Assembly (NCBI RefSeq): GCF_006716765.1
Contig: NZ_VFPO01000001.1
Location: 2,108,001-2,172,000 of the forward strand
From: Actinomadura hallensis
Lineage (GTDB): Bacteria; Actinomycetota; Actinomycetes; Streptosporangiales; Streptosporangiaceae
Length of the DNA stretch: 64,000 bases
Direction: 5' to 3'
Below the pieces are notes generated by a model that saw only the letters and a program-made list of their open reading frames with translations, made no database searches and was not told the DNA's origin. Shown piece after piece: positions 27,621-37,082 of the stretch. Position 1 is the stretch's first letter; each line of letters opens with the position of its first letter. The translations under genes and the position numbers were made by a program.

Positions 27621-28603
27621 TTGGTGCCTCCCGTGCGCCGCACGGCCAGGAAGTTGATCAGGGAGAACACGATGATCATCACGAAGAGCGCCCACGCGAC
27701 GGTGGCGCCGTAGCCGTACCGGTCGCTGTAGAACGCGTTGTCGTACATGTACATCGTGATCGTCTGGAACTGGTGCAGCGGGCCGCCGTCCATCTTGTTG
27801 GGCGTGTGGATGCTGAACAGGACGGGCTCGGTGAACAGCTGCAGCCCGCCGATCGTCGAGATGATCACCGTGAAGATGATCGTGGGACGCAGCATCGGCA
27901 CGGTGATCTGCCAGAACTGCCGGATGCGGGACGCGCCGTCGATCGCGGCGGCCTCGTACAGGTCCTTCGGGATGGCCTGCATGGCGGCCAGGTAGATCAG
28001 GGCGTTGTAGCCGGTCCAGCGCCAGTCGACCATCACGGCGATGGCGAGCCAGGACCAGCCGCGGCTGTTGCTCCAGGCGATCGCGTCGACGCCGAACAGG
28101 CCGAGGAACCAGTTGATCATCCCCCAGTCCTGGTCGAACATCTGGGTGAACACGATCGCGACGGCGGCGGTCGAGGTGACCAGCGGGGCGACCATCCCGA
28201 TGCGGAACAGGGTCGGCAACCGCATCCGCCGGTTCAGCGCGTTGGCGATCATCAGCGCGAGCAGCAGCTGCGGGACGGTCGCGATCACGAAGATCCCGAC
28301 GGTGTTCACCGTGGCGCGCCAGAAGTCGGCGTCGGTGAGCAGGTAGTCGTAGTTGTCGAGTCCGACGAACTCGCGGGTCCCCGACGCCAGCTCCCAGTTG
28401 TGCAGGGAGACCCAGAGGGTGAAGACGAGCGGGAACGCGCCGAAGATCAGGAAGACGATGTAGAACGGCGAGATGAAGGCGTAGGGTGCGCCCTTCACGT
28501 CGAGCTTGGCCAGCCGGGCCCGCCAGGTGCGGCGGGGACCCGGGGCGGCCTTCGCCGGCGTGGGCGGTCGGCCGTTCCGGCTGGGGCGCAGATCGGTCGT
28601 CAC
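27617..28603 (-). CDS. cebF: Cellobiose ABC transporter permease CebF
   Basis: A 328-aa MalF-type permease. About 40 basic N-terminal residues precede six helices; the EAA loop is [25 protein letters not shown] at 28603 has a perfect AAAGGAGG nine bases upstream. Second gene of the ceb operon, 111 bp after cebE. Confidence 0.92.
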   Translation of the reverse strand: MTTDLRPSRNGRPPTPAKAAPGPRRTWRARLAKLDVKGAPYAFISPFYIVFLIFGAFPLVFTLWVSLHNWELASGTREFVGLDNYDYLLTDADFWRATVNTVGIFVIATVPQLLLALMIANALNRRMRLPTLFRIGMVAPLVTSTAAVAIVFTQMFDQDWGMINWFLGLFGVDAIAWSNSRGWSWLAIAVMVDWRWTGYNALIYLAAMQAIPKDLYEAAAIDGASRIRQFWQITVPMLRPTIIFTVIISTIGGLQLFTEPVLFSIHTPNKMDGGPLHQFQTITMYMYDNAFYSDRYGYGATVAWALFVMIIVFSLINFLAVRRTGGTK

Positions 28604-28714
28604 GGTCGTGCGCCTCCTTTCCGAGGACGGGGCAAGTGGAGATGGATACGGCGGCGGCGCCGGCGGGGAGGTGGCGGCACGGCGCCGCCGCCGTGGTCGG
28701 AAGGGTCGCCGGGG

Positions 28715-30022
28715 TTACCGGGCGGCCTTCTCAGCCTCCTCGACGGACTTGGCCCACGCCTCACCGGCGTTCTGCTTGCCCTGTCCCACCGAGACCAGGA
28801 CGTTCTCGACCGCGGCCCGCACGTCCTCGTTCTTCGGCCCGAGGTGGACCGGCTTCACCGAAGCGACCAGCTCGCCGAAGATCTTGCCGACCGGGGCGTC
28901 GTTGAAGTACTCGCTCGTCGCCTCCGCGACCGCCGGGTCCTGCGCGGCCTGCGGCGAGGACGGGAAGACCTTGGTGGCCTTGTACGCGCCGACCTGGCCC
29001 TCGGGAGAGGTCAGGAACTTGGCGAGCTCGACGGCCTCCTTCTCGTGCTTGGTCTGCTTGGGCACGGCCAGCCACGAGCCGCCCCAGTAGCCGGAGCCGC
29101 CCGGGGTGGTCGCGATGTCCCACTTGCCCTTGCCGGCCTCACCGGAGAATTCCTCGATGCCCCCGAGCATCCAGGACGGGCACGGGAGGGTGGCGAAGGT
29201 GTCGCGCTTCAGCGCCGTCTGCCACGGCGGCGTGAAGATCGACATGTCGGCGGTGAGCTTGTTCTCCTCGAACTTCAGCGCCGTGTCGAACGCCTGCTTG
29301 ACGATGGGGTTGCTGTCGAAGACGAGGTTGTTCTCCTTGTCGAAGAAGCTGTACCCCGGGCCGTTGCCCGCGTTCTGCAGGACGGTGGCGCGGAAGACGG
29401 CGGTCGGGCCGTCCAGCCACTTGGTGTCGGGCACCTTCTCCTGGAACTCCTTCCCCTTGGCGAGGAAGTCGTCCCACGTCGGCCAGAGCTTGCCGACCTC
29501 TTCGCGGTCGGTCGGGAAGCCGGCCTTCTCGAACAGGTCCTTGCGGTAGCACATGGCGAGCGGGCCGACGTCGGTGCCGAGGCCGACGAGCTGCTTGCCG
29601 TCCTGGGTGATGCCCATCTGCCACTTCCACGGCAGGAAGTTCTTCTCCAGCTCCTTGCCGCCGTGGTCGAAGAGGTTGACGAACTTGTTCGCCTGCTGCA
29701 TGTACAGCGGCAGGATGCCCTCCTCGAGCATGACGACGTCGCCGGCGCCGCTGCCGGTGGACATCCACTGCTGGATGCGCGGCTTGTACTCGTCGAGGCT
29801 GGAGACCTTGCGCAGCTTCACCGTGACGTTGGGGTGAGACTGCTCGTACTGCTTGACGATCTCCTCGTACCCGGCCTCGCCGAAGACGTCGACGGTGAGC
29901 TCGACCGGACCGCCGTCCGAGCCGCCGCCCTCGTCGTCGTCCCCGCCGCAGGATACGACCAGGCCGCCGACCAGCACCGCAGCCATCGCCGTGCTCAGTC
30001 CGCGCCGCAAGATGGCCCTCAT
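28715..30022 (-). CDS. cebE: Cellobiose-binding lipoprotein CebE
   Basis: A 435-aa family 1 solute-binding lipoprotein. The lipobox is VVSC, with the lipidated Cys at residue 25, followed by an acidic Gly-rich linker. The binding domain is rich in Trp/Tyr typical of cello-oligosaccharide binding (WKWQMGI, SGYWGGSWLAVPK). It delivers cellobiose or cellotriose to CebFG. First gene of the operon; its promoter carries a CebR box at 30057-30070. Confidence 0.92.
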   Translation of the reverse strand: MRAILRRGLSTAMAAVLVGGLVVSCGGDDDEGGGSDGGPVELTVDVFGEAGYEEIVKQYEQSHPNVTVKLRKVSSLDEYKPRIQQWMSTGSGAGDVVMLEEGILPLYMQQANKFVNLFDHGGKELEKNFLPWKWQMGITQDGKQLVGLGTDVGPLAMCYRKDLFEKAGFPTDREEVGKLWPTWDDFLAKGKEFQEKVPDTKWLDGPTAVFRATVLQNAGNGPGYSFFDKENNLVFDSNPIVKQAFDTALKFEENKLTADMSIFTPPWQTALKRDTFATLPCPSWMLGGIEEFSGEAGKGKWDIATTPGGSGYWGGSWLAVPKQTKHEKEAVELAKFLTSPEGQVGAYKATKVFPSSPQAAQDPAVAEATSEYFNDAPVGKIFGELVASVKPVHLGPKNEDVRAAVENVLVSVGQGKQNAGEAWAKSVEEAEKAAR

Positions 30023-30056
30023 GGCGGACCCCTCTCAGGTTGGTGACTTCCAGTTG

Positions 30057-30070
30057 TGGGAGCGCTCCCA
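30057..30070. promoter_or_regulatory. CebR operator upstream of cebE
   Basis: Second exact copy of the palindrome TGGGAGCGCTCCCA, 35 bp upstream of the cebE start and directly downstream of the predicted -10, where a bound repressor would block transcription. Confidence 0.92.
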
Positions 30071-30073
30071 CGG

Positions 30074-30103
30074 ATGAAAGACCGTGACGGGGCTCACTGT
30101 CAA
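30074..30103 (-). promoter_or_regulatory. Predicted cebE promoter
   Basis: On the minus strand, TTGACA (30103-30098) lies 18 bp before TTTCAT (30079-30074). The -35 is a perfect consensus and the -10 is weak. The CebR box starts 4 bp downstream. Confidence 0.5.
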
Positions 30104-30185
30104 TGGACCGAAACACAACCGTTACTTCCGCCGGGCCGCGCGGGGGTCCGGTCAGGGCCTGTCCCGACTGGGAGTCGGCGCCCGG

Positions 30186-31232
30186 TCAACTCTCCTCGGC
30201 CGACGCGAGCCGCGCCGCCGCGGGAGCCGGCGCCGTGGACCGCCGGACGACGAGTTCCGGCCGGTAGACGAGCTCCGTCCGCGGCGCGCGGGCCCCGCGG
30301 ATCTCGTCCAGGACGGTGCTCACCGCCGCCATCGACATCTCCCGCACCGCCTGCCGGATCGTGGTCAGCGGGGGATCGAGATAGGCGGTCAGGAGCGAGT
30401 CGTCCATCCCGGTGACCGAGACGTCGGCGGGGACCTCCAGCCCGCGCTGCCGGGCCGCGCGGATCGCGCCGATCGCCATGATGTCGTTGCCGCCGCAGAT
30501 CGCCGTGCAGCCCGCGTCGAGCAGCCGGGACGCCGCCGCCTGGCCGCCCTCCACCGTGTACATGGTGTTGACGATCAGCGACTCCACCTCGTCGGGCGGC
30601 AGGTCGGTGTGCGCCGCCATCCCGCGCCGGAAGCCCTCGGTCTTGCGCCGCGTCGGCACGTACACGTCCTGGCCGATCGCCAGCCCGATCCGCCGGTGGC
30701 CCATTGCGGCCAGATGCGCGACGATCGCCTCCATGGACGCCACGTCGTCGTTCGAGATGAACGGGGCGTCGATGTCGGGCCGGTACCCGTTCACCAGCAC
30801 GATCGGCAGCGCCTGCTCCAGCAGCCTCGCGTACCGCGCCCGGTCGGAGTTGACGTTGGCGTGCAGGCCGTTCACGAAGATGATCCCGGCGACGCCGCGC
30901 TCCAGCAGCATCTCGATGTACTCGTCCTCGGCGACGCCGCCGGGCGCCTGCGAGCACAGCACCGCCATGTACCCGTGCCGGGCCAGCGCGCTCTCGATGA
31001 CCTCGGCGAACGCCGGGAAGATCGGGTTGGTCAGCTCGGGGATGATCAGCCCGATCAGCCCGGCCCGCCGCTGGCGCAGCCGGGCCGGGCGCTCGTAGCC
31101 GAGCACGTCCAGGGCGGTCAGCACCGCCTGGCGCGTGGCCGGTGACACGCCCGGCTTGCCGTTGAGCACGCGGCTCACGGTCGCCTCGCTCACCCCGGCG
31201 TGCGCGGCGATGTCCGCCAGGCGTGTCGTCAT
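30186..31232 (-). CDS. LacI family regulator of the alpha-glucoside operon (MalR/AglR-like)
   Basis: 348 aa. HTH LADIAAHAGVSEATVSRVLNG, then a sugar-binding core (GLIGLIIPELTNPIFPAF, AICGGNDIMAIGAIRAA). It is the last gene of the binding protein-permease-permease-GH13 operon, 10 bp after the glucosidase, mirroring the layout of the neighbouring ceb operon. The likely operators are the palindromes at 36256-36301. ATG at 31232 is used; TTG at 31241 is an upstream alternative. Confidence 0.85.
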   Translation of the reverse strand: MTTRLADIAAHAGVSEATVSRVLNGKPGVSPATRQAVLTALDVLGYERPARLRQRRAGLIGLIIPELTNPIFPAFAEVIESALARHGYMAVLCSQAPGGVAEDEYIEMLLERGVAGIIFVNGLHANVNSDRARYARLLEQALPIVLVNGYRPDIDAPFISNDDVASMEAIVAHLAAMGHRRIGLAIGQDVYVPTRRKTEGFRRGMAAHTDLPPDEVESLIVNTMYTVEGGQAAASRLLDAGCTAICGGNDIMAIGAIRAARQRGLEVPADVSVTGMDDSLLTAYLDPPLTTIRQAVREMSMAAVSTVLDEIRGARAPRTELVYRPELVVRRSTAPAPAAARLASAEES

Positions 31233-31242
31233 GGGTCTCAAG

Positions 31243-32898
31243 TTAGCCGTCCTCCTCGACGTCCCACCACAGTGCGGTGTCCGGGGGCAGCTCGACGTGG
31301 TCGCCGCCCGTGCGGACCGGCCCGCTCGCGAGCAGGGGCGTGCCCGCCGCGCGGACCCGCGCGGTGCGGCCGCTCATGTTGACGGCGCACGCGAGCCCCC
31401 CGCGCTCACCGCCCGCGGTCTCCCGGACGAACACCAGTGTGCCGGGCGGGCCGGGCAGCCAGCGCAGTTCGCCGTCGCCGAGGGCCGGGTGCTCGCGCCG
31501 CAGGCGCAGCGCCTCCCGGTAGAGGGCCAGCATGGAACCGGGGTCCTCGTTCTGCGCGGCGACCGTGAGGTCGCGCCACTCGGTGGGGATCGGGAGCCAG
31601 GAGTCCGGGCCCGCGCCGAAGCCGAACGGGGGCTCTTCGCCCTCCCAGGGCAGCGGGACGCGGCAGCCGTCGCGGCCGGCGCCCTCGCCGCGCAGCCGCT
31701 GCGGGTCCTGCTGGAACTCCTCGGGAAGGTCGAGCACCTCGGGCAGGCCGAGCTCCTCGCCCTGGTAGACGTAGGCCGAGCCGGGCAGCGCGAGCGTCAG
31801 CAGCGCCGCCGCGCGGGCGCGCCGCAGACCCCGCTCGCCGTCGCCGTACCGGGTGACGTGCCGCTTCACGTCGTGGTTGGACAGCACCCAGGTGGCGGGC
31901 GCGCCGACCGCCCAGGCCGTGCGCAGCGACTCGTCGATGACCTCCCGCATCGCCCGCGCGTCCCACGGCGCGGTGAGGTAGTGGAAGTTGAACGCCTGGT
32001 GCAGCTCGTCGGGGCGGGTGTAGGCGGCGAGGCGCTCGGGGGTCGGCGCCCACGCCTCGGCGACGGCGATCCGCTCCCCGCCGTAGGAGTCGAGCAGCCG
32101 CCGCCACTCGCGGTGGATGTCGTGGACGTGGTCCTGGTCGAAGTACGGCAGGACGGCCGTGCCGAGCATCTCCGTCTGGTTCGGGTGGCCGACGTCCGGG
32201 AGCCCCTCAGCCTTGGCCATGCCGTGCGCGACGTCGACGCGGAAGCCGTCGACGCCGAGGTCGAGCCAGAACTTCAGGATGTCGGCGAACTCGGCGTGGA
32301 CCTCGGGGTTCTCCCAGTTCAGGTCGGGCTGCTCGGGGGCGAACAGGTGCAGGTACCACTGGCCGTCCGGCACCCGGGTCCAGGCGGGGCCGCCGAACAC
32401 CGACTCCCAGTCGTTGGGCGGCTCGGCGCCGTCCGGGCCCCGCCCGTCGCGGAAGATGTAGCGGGCCCGCTCCGGGGAGCCCGGCGCGGCGGCGAGCGCG
32501 GCCCGGAACCAGGCGTGCCGGTCGGAGGTGTGGTTGGGCACGACGTCCACGATGATCCGCAGGCCGTGGGCGTGCGCGTCCGCGATCAGGGCGCGGGCGT
32601 CGTCGAGGGTGCCGAACAGCGGGTCGACGTCGCGGTAGTCGGCGACGTCGTAGCCGAAGTCCGCCATGGGGGAGACGTAGAACGGCGTCAGCCACAGCGC
32701 GTCCACGCCGAGGCCCGCCAGGTACGGCAGCCGTGCCCGGACGCCCGGCAGGTCGCCGACGCCGTCGCCGTCGGAGTCGGCGAAGCTGCGCACGTAGACC
32801 TGGTAGATGACGGCGTCGCGCCACCAGCGGGCGGTGCCCTCCGGGCGGCCGGTCGCGGCGGGGCGCGCGGCGGGGGCGGTCGCGGTGTCCTGGGTCAT
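31243..32898 (-). CDS. GH13 alpha-glucosidase
   Basis: A 551-aa cytoplasmic alpha-amylase family enzyme of the oligo-1,6-/alpha-1,4-glucosidase group. Conserved regions: DVVPNHTS, GFRVDVAHG (nucleophile Asp), RIAVAEAW (acid/base Glu) and LSNHDVKRH (transition-state Asp). It hydrolyses the imported alpha-glucoside (maltose, isomaltose or trehalose; not resolved). ATG at 32898 has AAGGA five bases upstream, better than ATG at 32904. It belongs to the operon running from 36173 to 30186. Confidence 0.9.
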   Translation of the reverse strand: MTQDTATAPAARPAATGRPEGTARWWRDAVIYQVYVRSFADSDGDGVGDLPGVRARLPYLAGLGVDALWLTPFYVSPMADFGYDVADYRDVDPLFGTLDDARALIADAHAHGLRIIVDVVPNHTSDRHAWFRAALAAAPGSPERARYIFRDGRGPDGAEPPNDWESVFGGPAWTRVPDGQWYLHLFAPEQPDLNWENPEVHAEFADILKFWLDLGVDGFRVDVAHGMAKAEGLPDVGHPNQTEMLGTAVLPYFDQDHVHDIHREWRRLLDSYGGERIAVAEAWAPTPERLAAYTRPDELHQAFNFHYLTAPWDARAMREVIDESLRTAWAVGAPATWVLSNHDVKRHVTRYGDGERGLRRARAAALLTLALPGSAYVYQGEELGLPEVLDLPEEFQQDPQRLRGEGAGRDGCRVPLPWEGEEPPFGFGAGPDSWLPIPTEWRDLTVAAQNEDPGSMLALYREALRLRREHPALGDGELRWLPGPPGTLVFVRETAGGERGGLACAVNMSGRTARVRAAGTPLLASGPVRTGGDHVELPPDTALWWDVEEDG

Positions 32899-32953
32899 GA
32901 ACATCCTTCGGGTCGGGGGCTGTCGGCGTGCGGGGACGAACGTCGTCCGGCGG

Positions 32954-33784
32954 TCACTTGACCCCGCCGGCGGTGAGGCCGGCGATGATGCGGCGCTGGA
33001 AGACCAGCACCACGACGATCAGGGGGACGGTCACGATCACGCCCGCGGCCATCTGGGTCCCGAACGGCTGGTCGAACCCCGAGACGCCGGCGAACTTGGA
33101 GATCGCGACCGTGGCGGTCTGCATCTCCTTCTCGTTGACCATGGACAGGGCGATGAGGAACTCGTTCCACGCGGCGATGAAGGTCAGGATCGCGGTGGTG
33201 AACACCCCCGGCGCCGCCAGCGGGATGACGATCTTCCGGAACGCCTGGCCGCGGGTGCAGCCGTCCACCATGGCCGCCTGCTCCAGCTCGAACGGCAGCT
33301 GCCGGAAGAAGGCCGTGAGCAGCCACACCGACAGCGGCAGCGCGAACCCGAGGCTGGGGACCACCATCGCCTGGTAGGTGTTGATCCAGTTGATGTCGGT
33401 GAACAGCTTCAGCAAGGGCACGAGCTGGGAGATTCCCGGGAACATCGTCGTCGCGATGATCAGCCCGAGCACGGCGTTCTTGAACCGGAAGTCCAGCCTG
33501 GCCAGCGCGTAGGCGGTGACCGTGCCGATGAGCAGCGTCAGCGCGGTCGTGGCGCCCGCCACGATCAGGCTGTTCAGCAGCGCGCGGCCGAACCCGTTGC
33601 CGCCGGAGAAGACCGCCGTGAAGTTCTCCACCGACCACCGTACCGGCACGATCGTGTTGTCGAACTGGTCCTGCGGCCTGCGGAACGCCGAGATCGTCAT
33701 CCAGTAGAAGGGCGCGAGGCAGTACAGCGCCACGAGCGCGAACCCGAGGTAGGCCAGGGTCCGCCTGGTCAGCGACCCGCTCAC
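32954..33784 (-). CDS. Alpha-glucoside ABC transporter permease (MalG type)
   Basis: A 276-aa inner permease with six helices; EAA loop EQAAMVDGCTRGQAFRKIVIPLA. GTG at 33784 overlaps the preceding permease stop (GTGA). Forms the channel with the MalF-type protein encoded just upstream. Confidence 0.9.
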   Translation of the reverse strand: MSGSLTRRTLAYLGFALVALYCLAPFYWMTISAFRRPQDQFDNTIVPVRWSVENFTAVFSGGNGFGRALLNSLIVAGATTALTLLIGTVTAYALARLDFRFKNAVLGLIIATTMFPGISQLVPLLKLFTDINWINTYQAMVVPSLGFALPLSVWLLTAFFRQLPFELEQAAMVDGCTRGQAFRKIVIPLAAPGVFTTAILTFIAAWNEFLIALSMVNEKEMQTATVAISKFAGVSGFDQPFGTQMAAGVIVTVPLIVVVLVFQRRIIAGLTAGGVK

Positions 33785-34821
33785 GCGGCCTCCCTCCTCC
33801 GCGCGCCCTGCCGCGCCCCGCGGGTGCGCTGGCGGGCCTCGCCGATGATGTCGGCGCCGAGCAGCTTCACGAACAGGTAGGCGAGCAGCGCGATGTACAG
33901 GAACAGGACGGTCGCGTACGCCGCCGCCGATCCGTACCGCAGGTTGGACGCCTCGAACCAGGCGATCATCGTGAGGGTCTCCACGGACTTCTGGTTGACG
34001 CCGATCAGCACGGCGGGCAGGTCGAACATCCGCAGCACGTCCAGCATGCGGAACAGCACCGCCACCAGCAGGGCGGGCTTCACCAGCGGCAGCGTGATGC
34101 GCCAGAACTGCTGGAGGGGGCCGGCGCCGTCCACCCGCGCCGCCTCGTAGACGTCCCGGGGGATCATCTGCAGGCCCGCGAGCACCAGCAGCCCGATGAA
34201 CGGCGAGGTCTTCCAGACCTCGGCGATGACGACGGCCATCTTGGCGGGGAACCCGTCGGCGGTCCACAGGATCTGCTGGCGCAGCACCGCGTTCGCGGCG
34301 CCGTCCGCCTGGAAGATCCACCGCCACAGCAGCCCGGAGACCGCGGTCGGGATCGCCCACGGCACCAGGATGCTCGCGCGCACGAGCGCCCGCCCCCGGA
34401 ACATCTGGTGCATGATCAGCGCCATCGCGACGCCGATCACGGTCTCCAGTGCCACGGTCGTGACGGTGAAGAACGTGGTGTTGCCGAAGGCGTTCCAGAA
34501 CGCCTCGGCCCGGTCGCCCTGGAAGATCGCGGTGTAGTTGCCGAGGCCGACGAACCGCTCGCCCTCCACGACGAACCCCTCGGCGTCCAGGCCCTCGCCC
34601 CGCGCGTACAGCGACTCGCGGAAACCGGCGAGGACCGGGTACCCGATGACGAGCGCGAGCACGAGCAGGGTCGGGGACAGCAGCAGCGCCGCGAGCCGCC
34701 GCGTCCCCTGCGCGTCGCCCCCGGCCCCGTCCCGGCCGGCGCGCCGGCCCCGGCGCGCGCGGGGCGCGTCCGCCGCGGGGGTGCCCGCGGCGGACGGCTC
34801 TCCGCGGTGGGTGGTGGTCAT
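33781..34821 (-). CDS. Alpha-glucoside ABC transporter permease (MalF type)
   Basis: 346 aa: a basic, Gly/Ala-rich N-terminal tail of about 45 residues, then six helices. EAA loop EAARVDGAGPLQQFWRITLPLV. Begins 5 bp after the binding-protein stop. No ATPase gene is present, implying a shared ATPase as for CebFG. Confidence 0.9.
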   Translation of the reverse strand: MTTTHRGEPSAAGTPAADAPRARRGRRAGRDGAGGDAQGTRRLAALLLSPTLLVLALVIGYPVLAGFRESLYARGEGLDAEGFVVEGERFVGLGNYTAIFQGDRAEAFWNAFGNTTFFTVTTVALETVIGVAMALIMHQMFRGRALVRASILVPWAIPTAVSGLLWRWIFQADGAANAVLRQQILWTADGFPAKMAVVIAEVWKTSPFIGLLVLAGLQMIPRDVYEAARVDGAGPLQQFWRITLPLVKPALLVAVLFRMLDVLRMFDLPAVLIGVNQKSVETLTMIAWFEASNLRYGSAAAYATVLFLYIALLAYLFVKLLGADIIGEARQRTRGARQGARRREAA

Positions 34822-34826
34822 GCCGG

Positions 34827-36173
34827 TTACTGCGCCGTCAGCGGCCCGAGCTTGGACTGCAGGTCGCTCAGCGCCTTCTCGGCGGGCTTCCTGCCGGTCA
34901 CGGCGTCGTACATCTCGCCCTGGATCGCGGCGGTCACGTCGCCGTACTTGACCGCGACGGGACGCGGCACGGCGTTCTCGATGGCCTTCTTGAGGACGGG
35001 CAGGTACGGGAACTTCTTCACCATCTCCGGGTCGTCGTACAGCGCGGCGACGGTCGGCGCCTGCGACGTGGCGAGCAGGTTGGCGCGCTGCGCCTCCTCG
35101 CCGGTCAGGTACTTGATGAAGTCGAGCGAGGTGGCCTTGTTCTTGGCGAACGCCGAGATCGCGAGGTTGTGCCCGCCGAGGTTGGCGACCCCGGGGCCGT
35201 CCGGTCCGGGCAGCGGGGCGACCGCGAACTTGCCCGCCACCTTCGAGGAGCCGTCGTCGGCGTTGGCCAGGGCGTACTGGTAGGGCCACTGGCGCTGGAA
35301 GATCAGCTTGCCGGACTGGAAGTGGCGCCGCCCGCCCTCAGTGTCGAGGGTGACGGCCTCCTTCGGCATGCGGTCCTTCTTGGCGTTGACGAGGAACTCC
35401 ACGCCCTGCTTGGCCTGCGGGGTGTTGAGGGTGGGCTTGCCGTCAGGCCCGATGATCGAGCCGCCCGCGGAGGTGATGGCCTCGACCGCGCTGATCGTCA
35501 TGCTCTCGGTCTTGTTGACCTCGGTGAAGTAGCAGTCGGCGTCCTTCCCCTCGGGGAGCTTCCGGACCTTGTCGCAGGCGTCCCACATCTCCTGGTAGGT
35601 CTTCGGCGGCTCGGAGATCCCGGCCTTCTTCAGCAGGTCCTCGCGGTAGTAGAGCATTCCGGCGTCGGACGTCGACGGCACCGCGTAGAGGCGGCCGCGG
35701 TACTGCCCGGTCTCGATGGTCGCGGGCAGCATCGCCGACAGGTCGATCTCGTCCTTCCCTGCCTGGGGGGACGACCCCCCGGACAAGGGCGCCATGGGCA
35801 GTTCGGCGAGCCACCGGTTGGCGGCGAACTCGGCGGTCCACACCACGTCGAGGTTGAGGACCGAGTAGGCGTCCGACTTGGTGGTGGCGTTCTGCATCAT
35901 CTGCTGGCGCTGGTCGTTCGGCTCGTCCGGCAGCTCGATGACGCGGACCTGCTCGTCGGGGTGCTCGGCGTTCCACGCGTCCACCTGCTTCTGCAGGTTG
36001 CCGGACCGGTCCTTGCCGGTCACGAACGTGATCGGCCCGCGGCCCTCGAGCTCGGCCGTGCCCGCGCCCTCCGGCGAGCCGCCGCCGTCCCCGCCGCAGG
36101 CGGTGAGCGAGAGCGCGAGCGCGGCGCAGACGGCGACGGTGGCGGGGGCGCCGATCGGGGGGATGCGCCACAT
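34827..36173 (-). CDS. Alpha-glucoside-binding lipoprotein (family 1 solute-binding protein)
   Basis: A 448-aa lipoprotein; lipobox LTAC with the lipidated Cys at residue 26. The mature domain is a MalE/AglE-like receptor (FVTGKDRSGNLQKQVDAWN at the N-terminus, a WPYQYALANADDG segment in the C-lobe). ATG at 36173 has a strong AAGGAGG five bases upstream. It is the first gene of the operon, with MalR-like palindromes 83-128 bp upstream of the start. Confidence 0.9.
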   Translation of the reverse strand: MWRIPPIGAPATVAVCAALALSLTACGGDGGGSPEGAGTAELEGRGPITFVTGKDRSGNLQKQVDAWNAEHPDEQVRVIELPDEPNDQRQQMMQNATTKSDAYSVLNLDVVWTAEFAANRWLAELPMAPLSGGSSPQAGKDEIDLSAMLPATIETGQYRGRLYAVPSTSDAGMLYYREDLLKKAGISEPPKTYQEMWDACDKVRKLPEGKDADCYFTEVNKTESMTISAVEAITSAGGSIIGPDGKPTLNTPQAKQGVEFLVNAKKDRMPKEAVTLDTEGGRRHFQSGKLIFQRQWPYQYALANADDGSSKVAGKFAVAPLPGPDGPGVANLGGHNLAISAFAKNKATSLDFIKYLTGEEAQRANLLATSQAPTVAALYDDPEMVKKFPYLPVLKKAIENAVPRPVAVKYGDVTAAIQGEMYDAVTGRKPAEKALSDLQSKLGPLTAQ

Positions 36174-36255
36174 GGTGTCCTCCTTCGCGGGACGGGCCCT
36201 CGGGCGGCCGTCGTCCCGCAGCTTCCGGAATTGGGGTGGCTGGAGCGGGACGTTA

Positions 36256-36301
36256 GCAAGGCCTTGCAGTCTCGTAAACAGTTTGCAGAAACTTTCTGCA
36301 A
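36256..36301. promoter_or_regulatory. Double palindromic operator (MalR-like)
   Basis: Two perfect inverted repeats: GCAAGGCCTTGC (36256-36267) and the 19-bp TTGCAGAAACTTTCTGCAA (36283-36301, arms of nine around one base). Both contain the TTGC/GCAA half-sites typical of MalR/LacI operators. They lie between the binding-protein gene and the divergent nucleotidyltransferase, so either or both directions could be regulated. Confidence 0.8.
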
Positions 36302-36383
36302 GTTCGTGCCCGACATGTAACACCTTGCGATGCACCGCGGAATTCGGTCGACACCCCGCGAACGCCTGCGCCAGGCTGCCTCC

Positions 36384-37082
36384 GTGAACGTCGGACCCCT
36401 CGAACCCCTCGAACTCGTCCGCGACCACACGATCCTGTCGGTCGTGACCGGGTCGCGCGCCTACGGGCTGGCGACCGATGACAGCGACGTCGACCGGCGC
36501 GGCGTCTACGCGGCGCCGGCGCCGCTGTTCTGGCGCTTCGCCAAGCCGCCGACCCACGTGGACGGCCCGCTGCCCGAGCAGTTCTCCTGGGAGCTGGAAC
36601 GGTTCTGCGAGCTGGCGCTGGCCGCGAACCCGACCGTCCTGGAGTGCCTGTGGTCACCGCTCGTGGAGAAGGTCACGCCGGCCGGGGAGGAACTGCTGGC
36701 CGTCCGCTCGGCCTTCCTCTCCCGGCACGCGCACCGCACGTTCGTCCACTACGCCGAGGCGCAGTTCCGCAAGCACGAGAACGACTTGCGCAAGGGCCGC
36801 GCGCCGCGCTGGAAGCACATCATGCACATGCTGCGGCTGCTCGTCGGCGGCCTGCACCTCGTCCGGCACGGCGAGCTGCGCGTGGACGTCGGCGACCTGC
36901 GCGAACGCCTCCTCGCCGTGCGCCGCGGCGAGGTCGCCTGGGCCGAGATCGAGCGCTGGCGCGCCTCCCTCTCCGCCGACCTGGACGAAGCCGCCGGCCG
37001 CAGCCCCCTGCCCGCCGAACCCGACCGCGCGACGGTCGAAGGACTGCTGGCCTCCGTACGCCGAAGGAGCATCGACTGGTGA
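36384..37082 (+). CDS. COG3541-type nucleotidyltransferase (first of a pair)
   Basis: A 232-aa DNA polymerase beta-superfamily protein. The active site reads VVTGSRAYGLATDDSDVDRRGVY, with the GSxxY and DSDxD pattern. The C-terminal helical part contains RKHENDLRKGRAPRWKHIMHMLRLL, as in YcgL/COG3541 proteins. Substrate unknown; an RNA 3'-end or tRNA-like role has been suggested for the family. GTG at 36384 is chosen for domain fit; ATG at 36330 is an alternative. Coupled by GTGA overlap to a second, diverged copy. Confidence 0.82.
   Translation: MNVGPLEPLELVRDHTILSVVTGSRAYGLATDDSDVDRRGVYAAPAPLFWRFAKPPTHVDGPLPEQFSWELERFCELALAANPTVLECLWSPLVEKVTPAGEELLAVRSAFLSRHAHRTFVHYAEAQFRKHENDLRKGRAPRWKHIMHMLRLLVGGLHLVRHGELRVDVGDLRERLLAVRRGEVAWAEIERWRASLSADLDEAAGRSPLPAEPDRATVEGLLASVRRRSIDW

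Noticed and set aside
27773..30046. 757-codon plus-strand frame across the ceb operon
   Set aside because: Spans cebF and cebE in antisense and reads low-complexity sequence; the minus-strand ABC genes explain the region.
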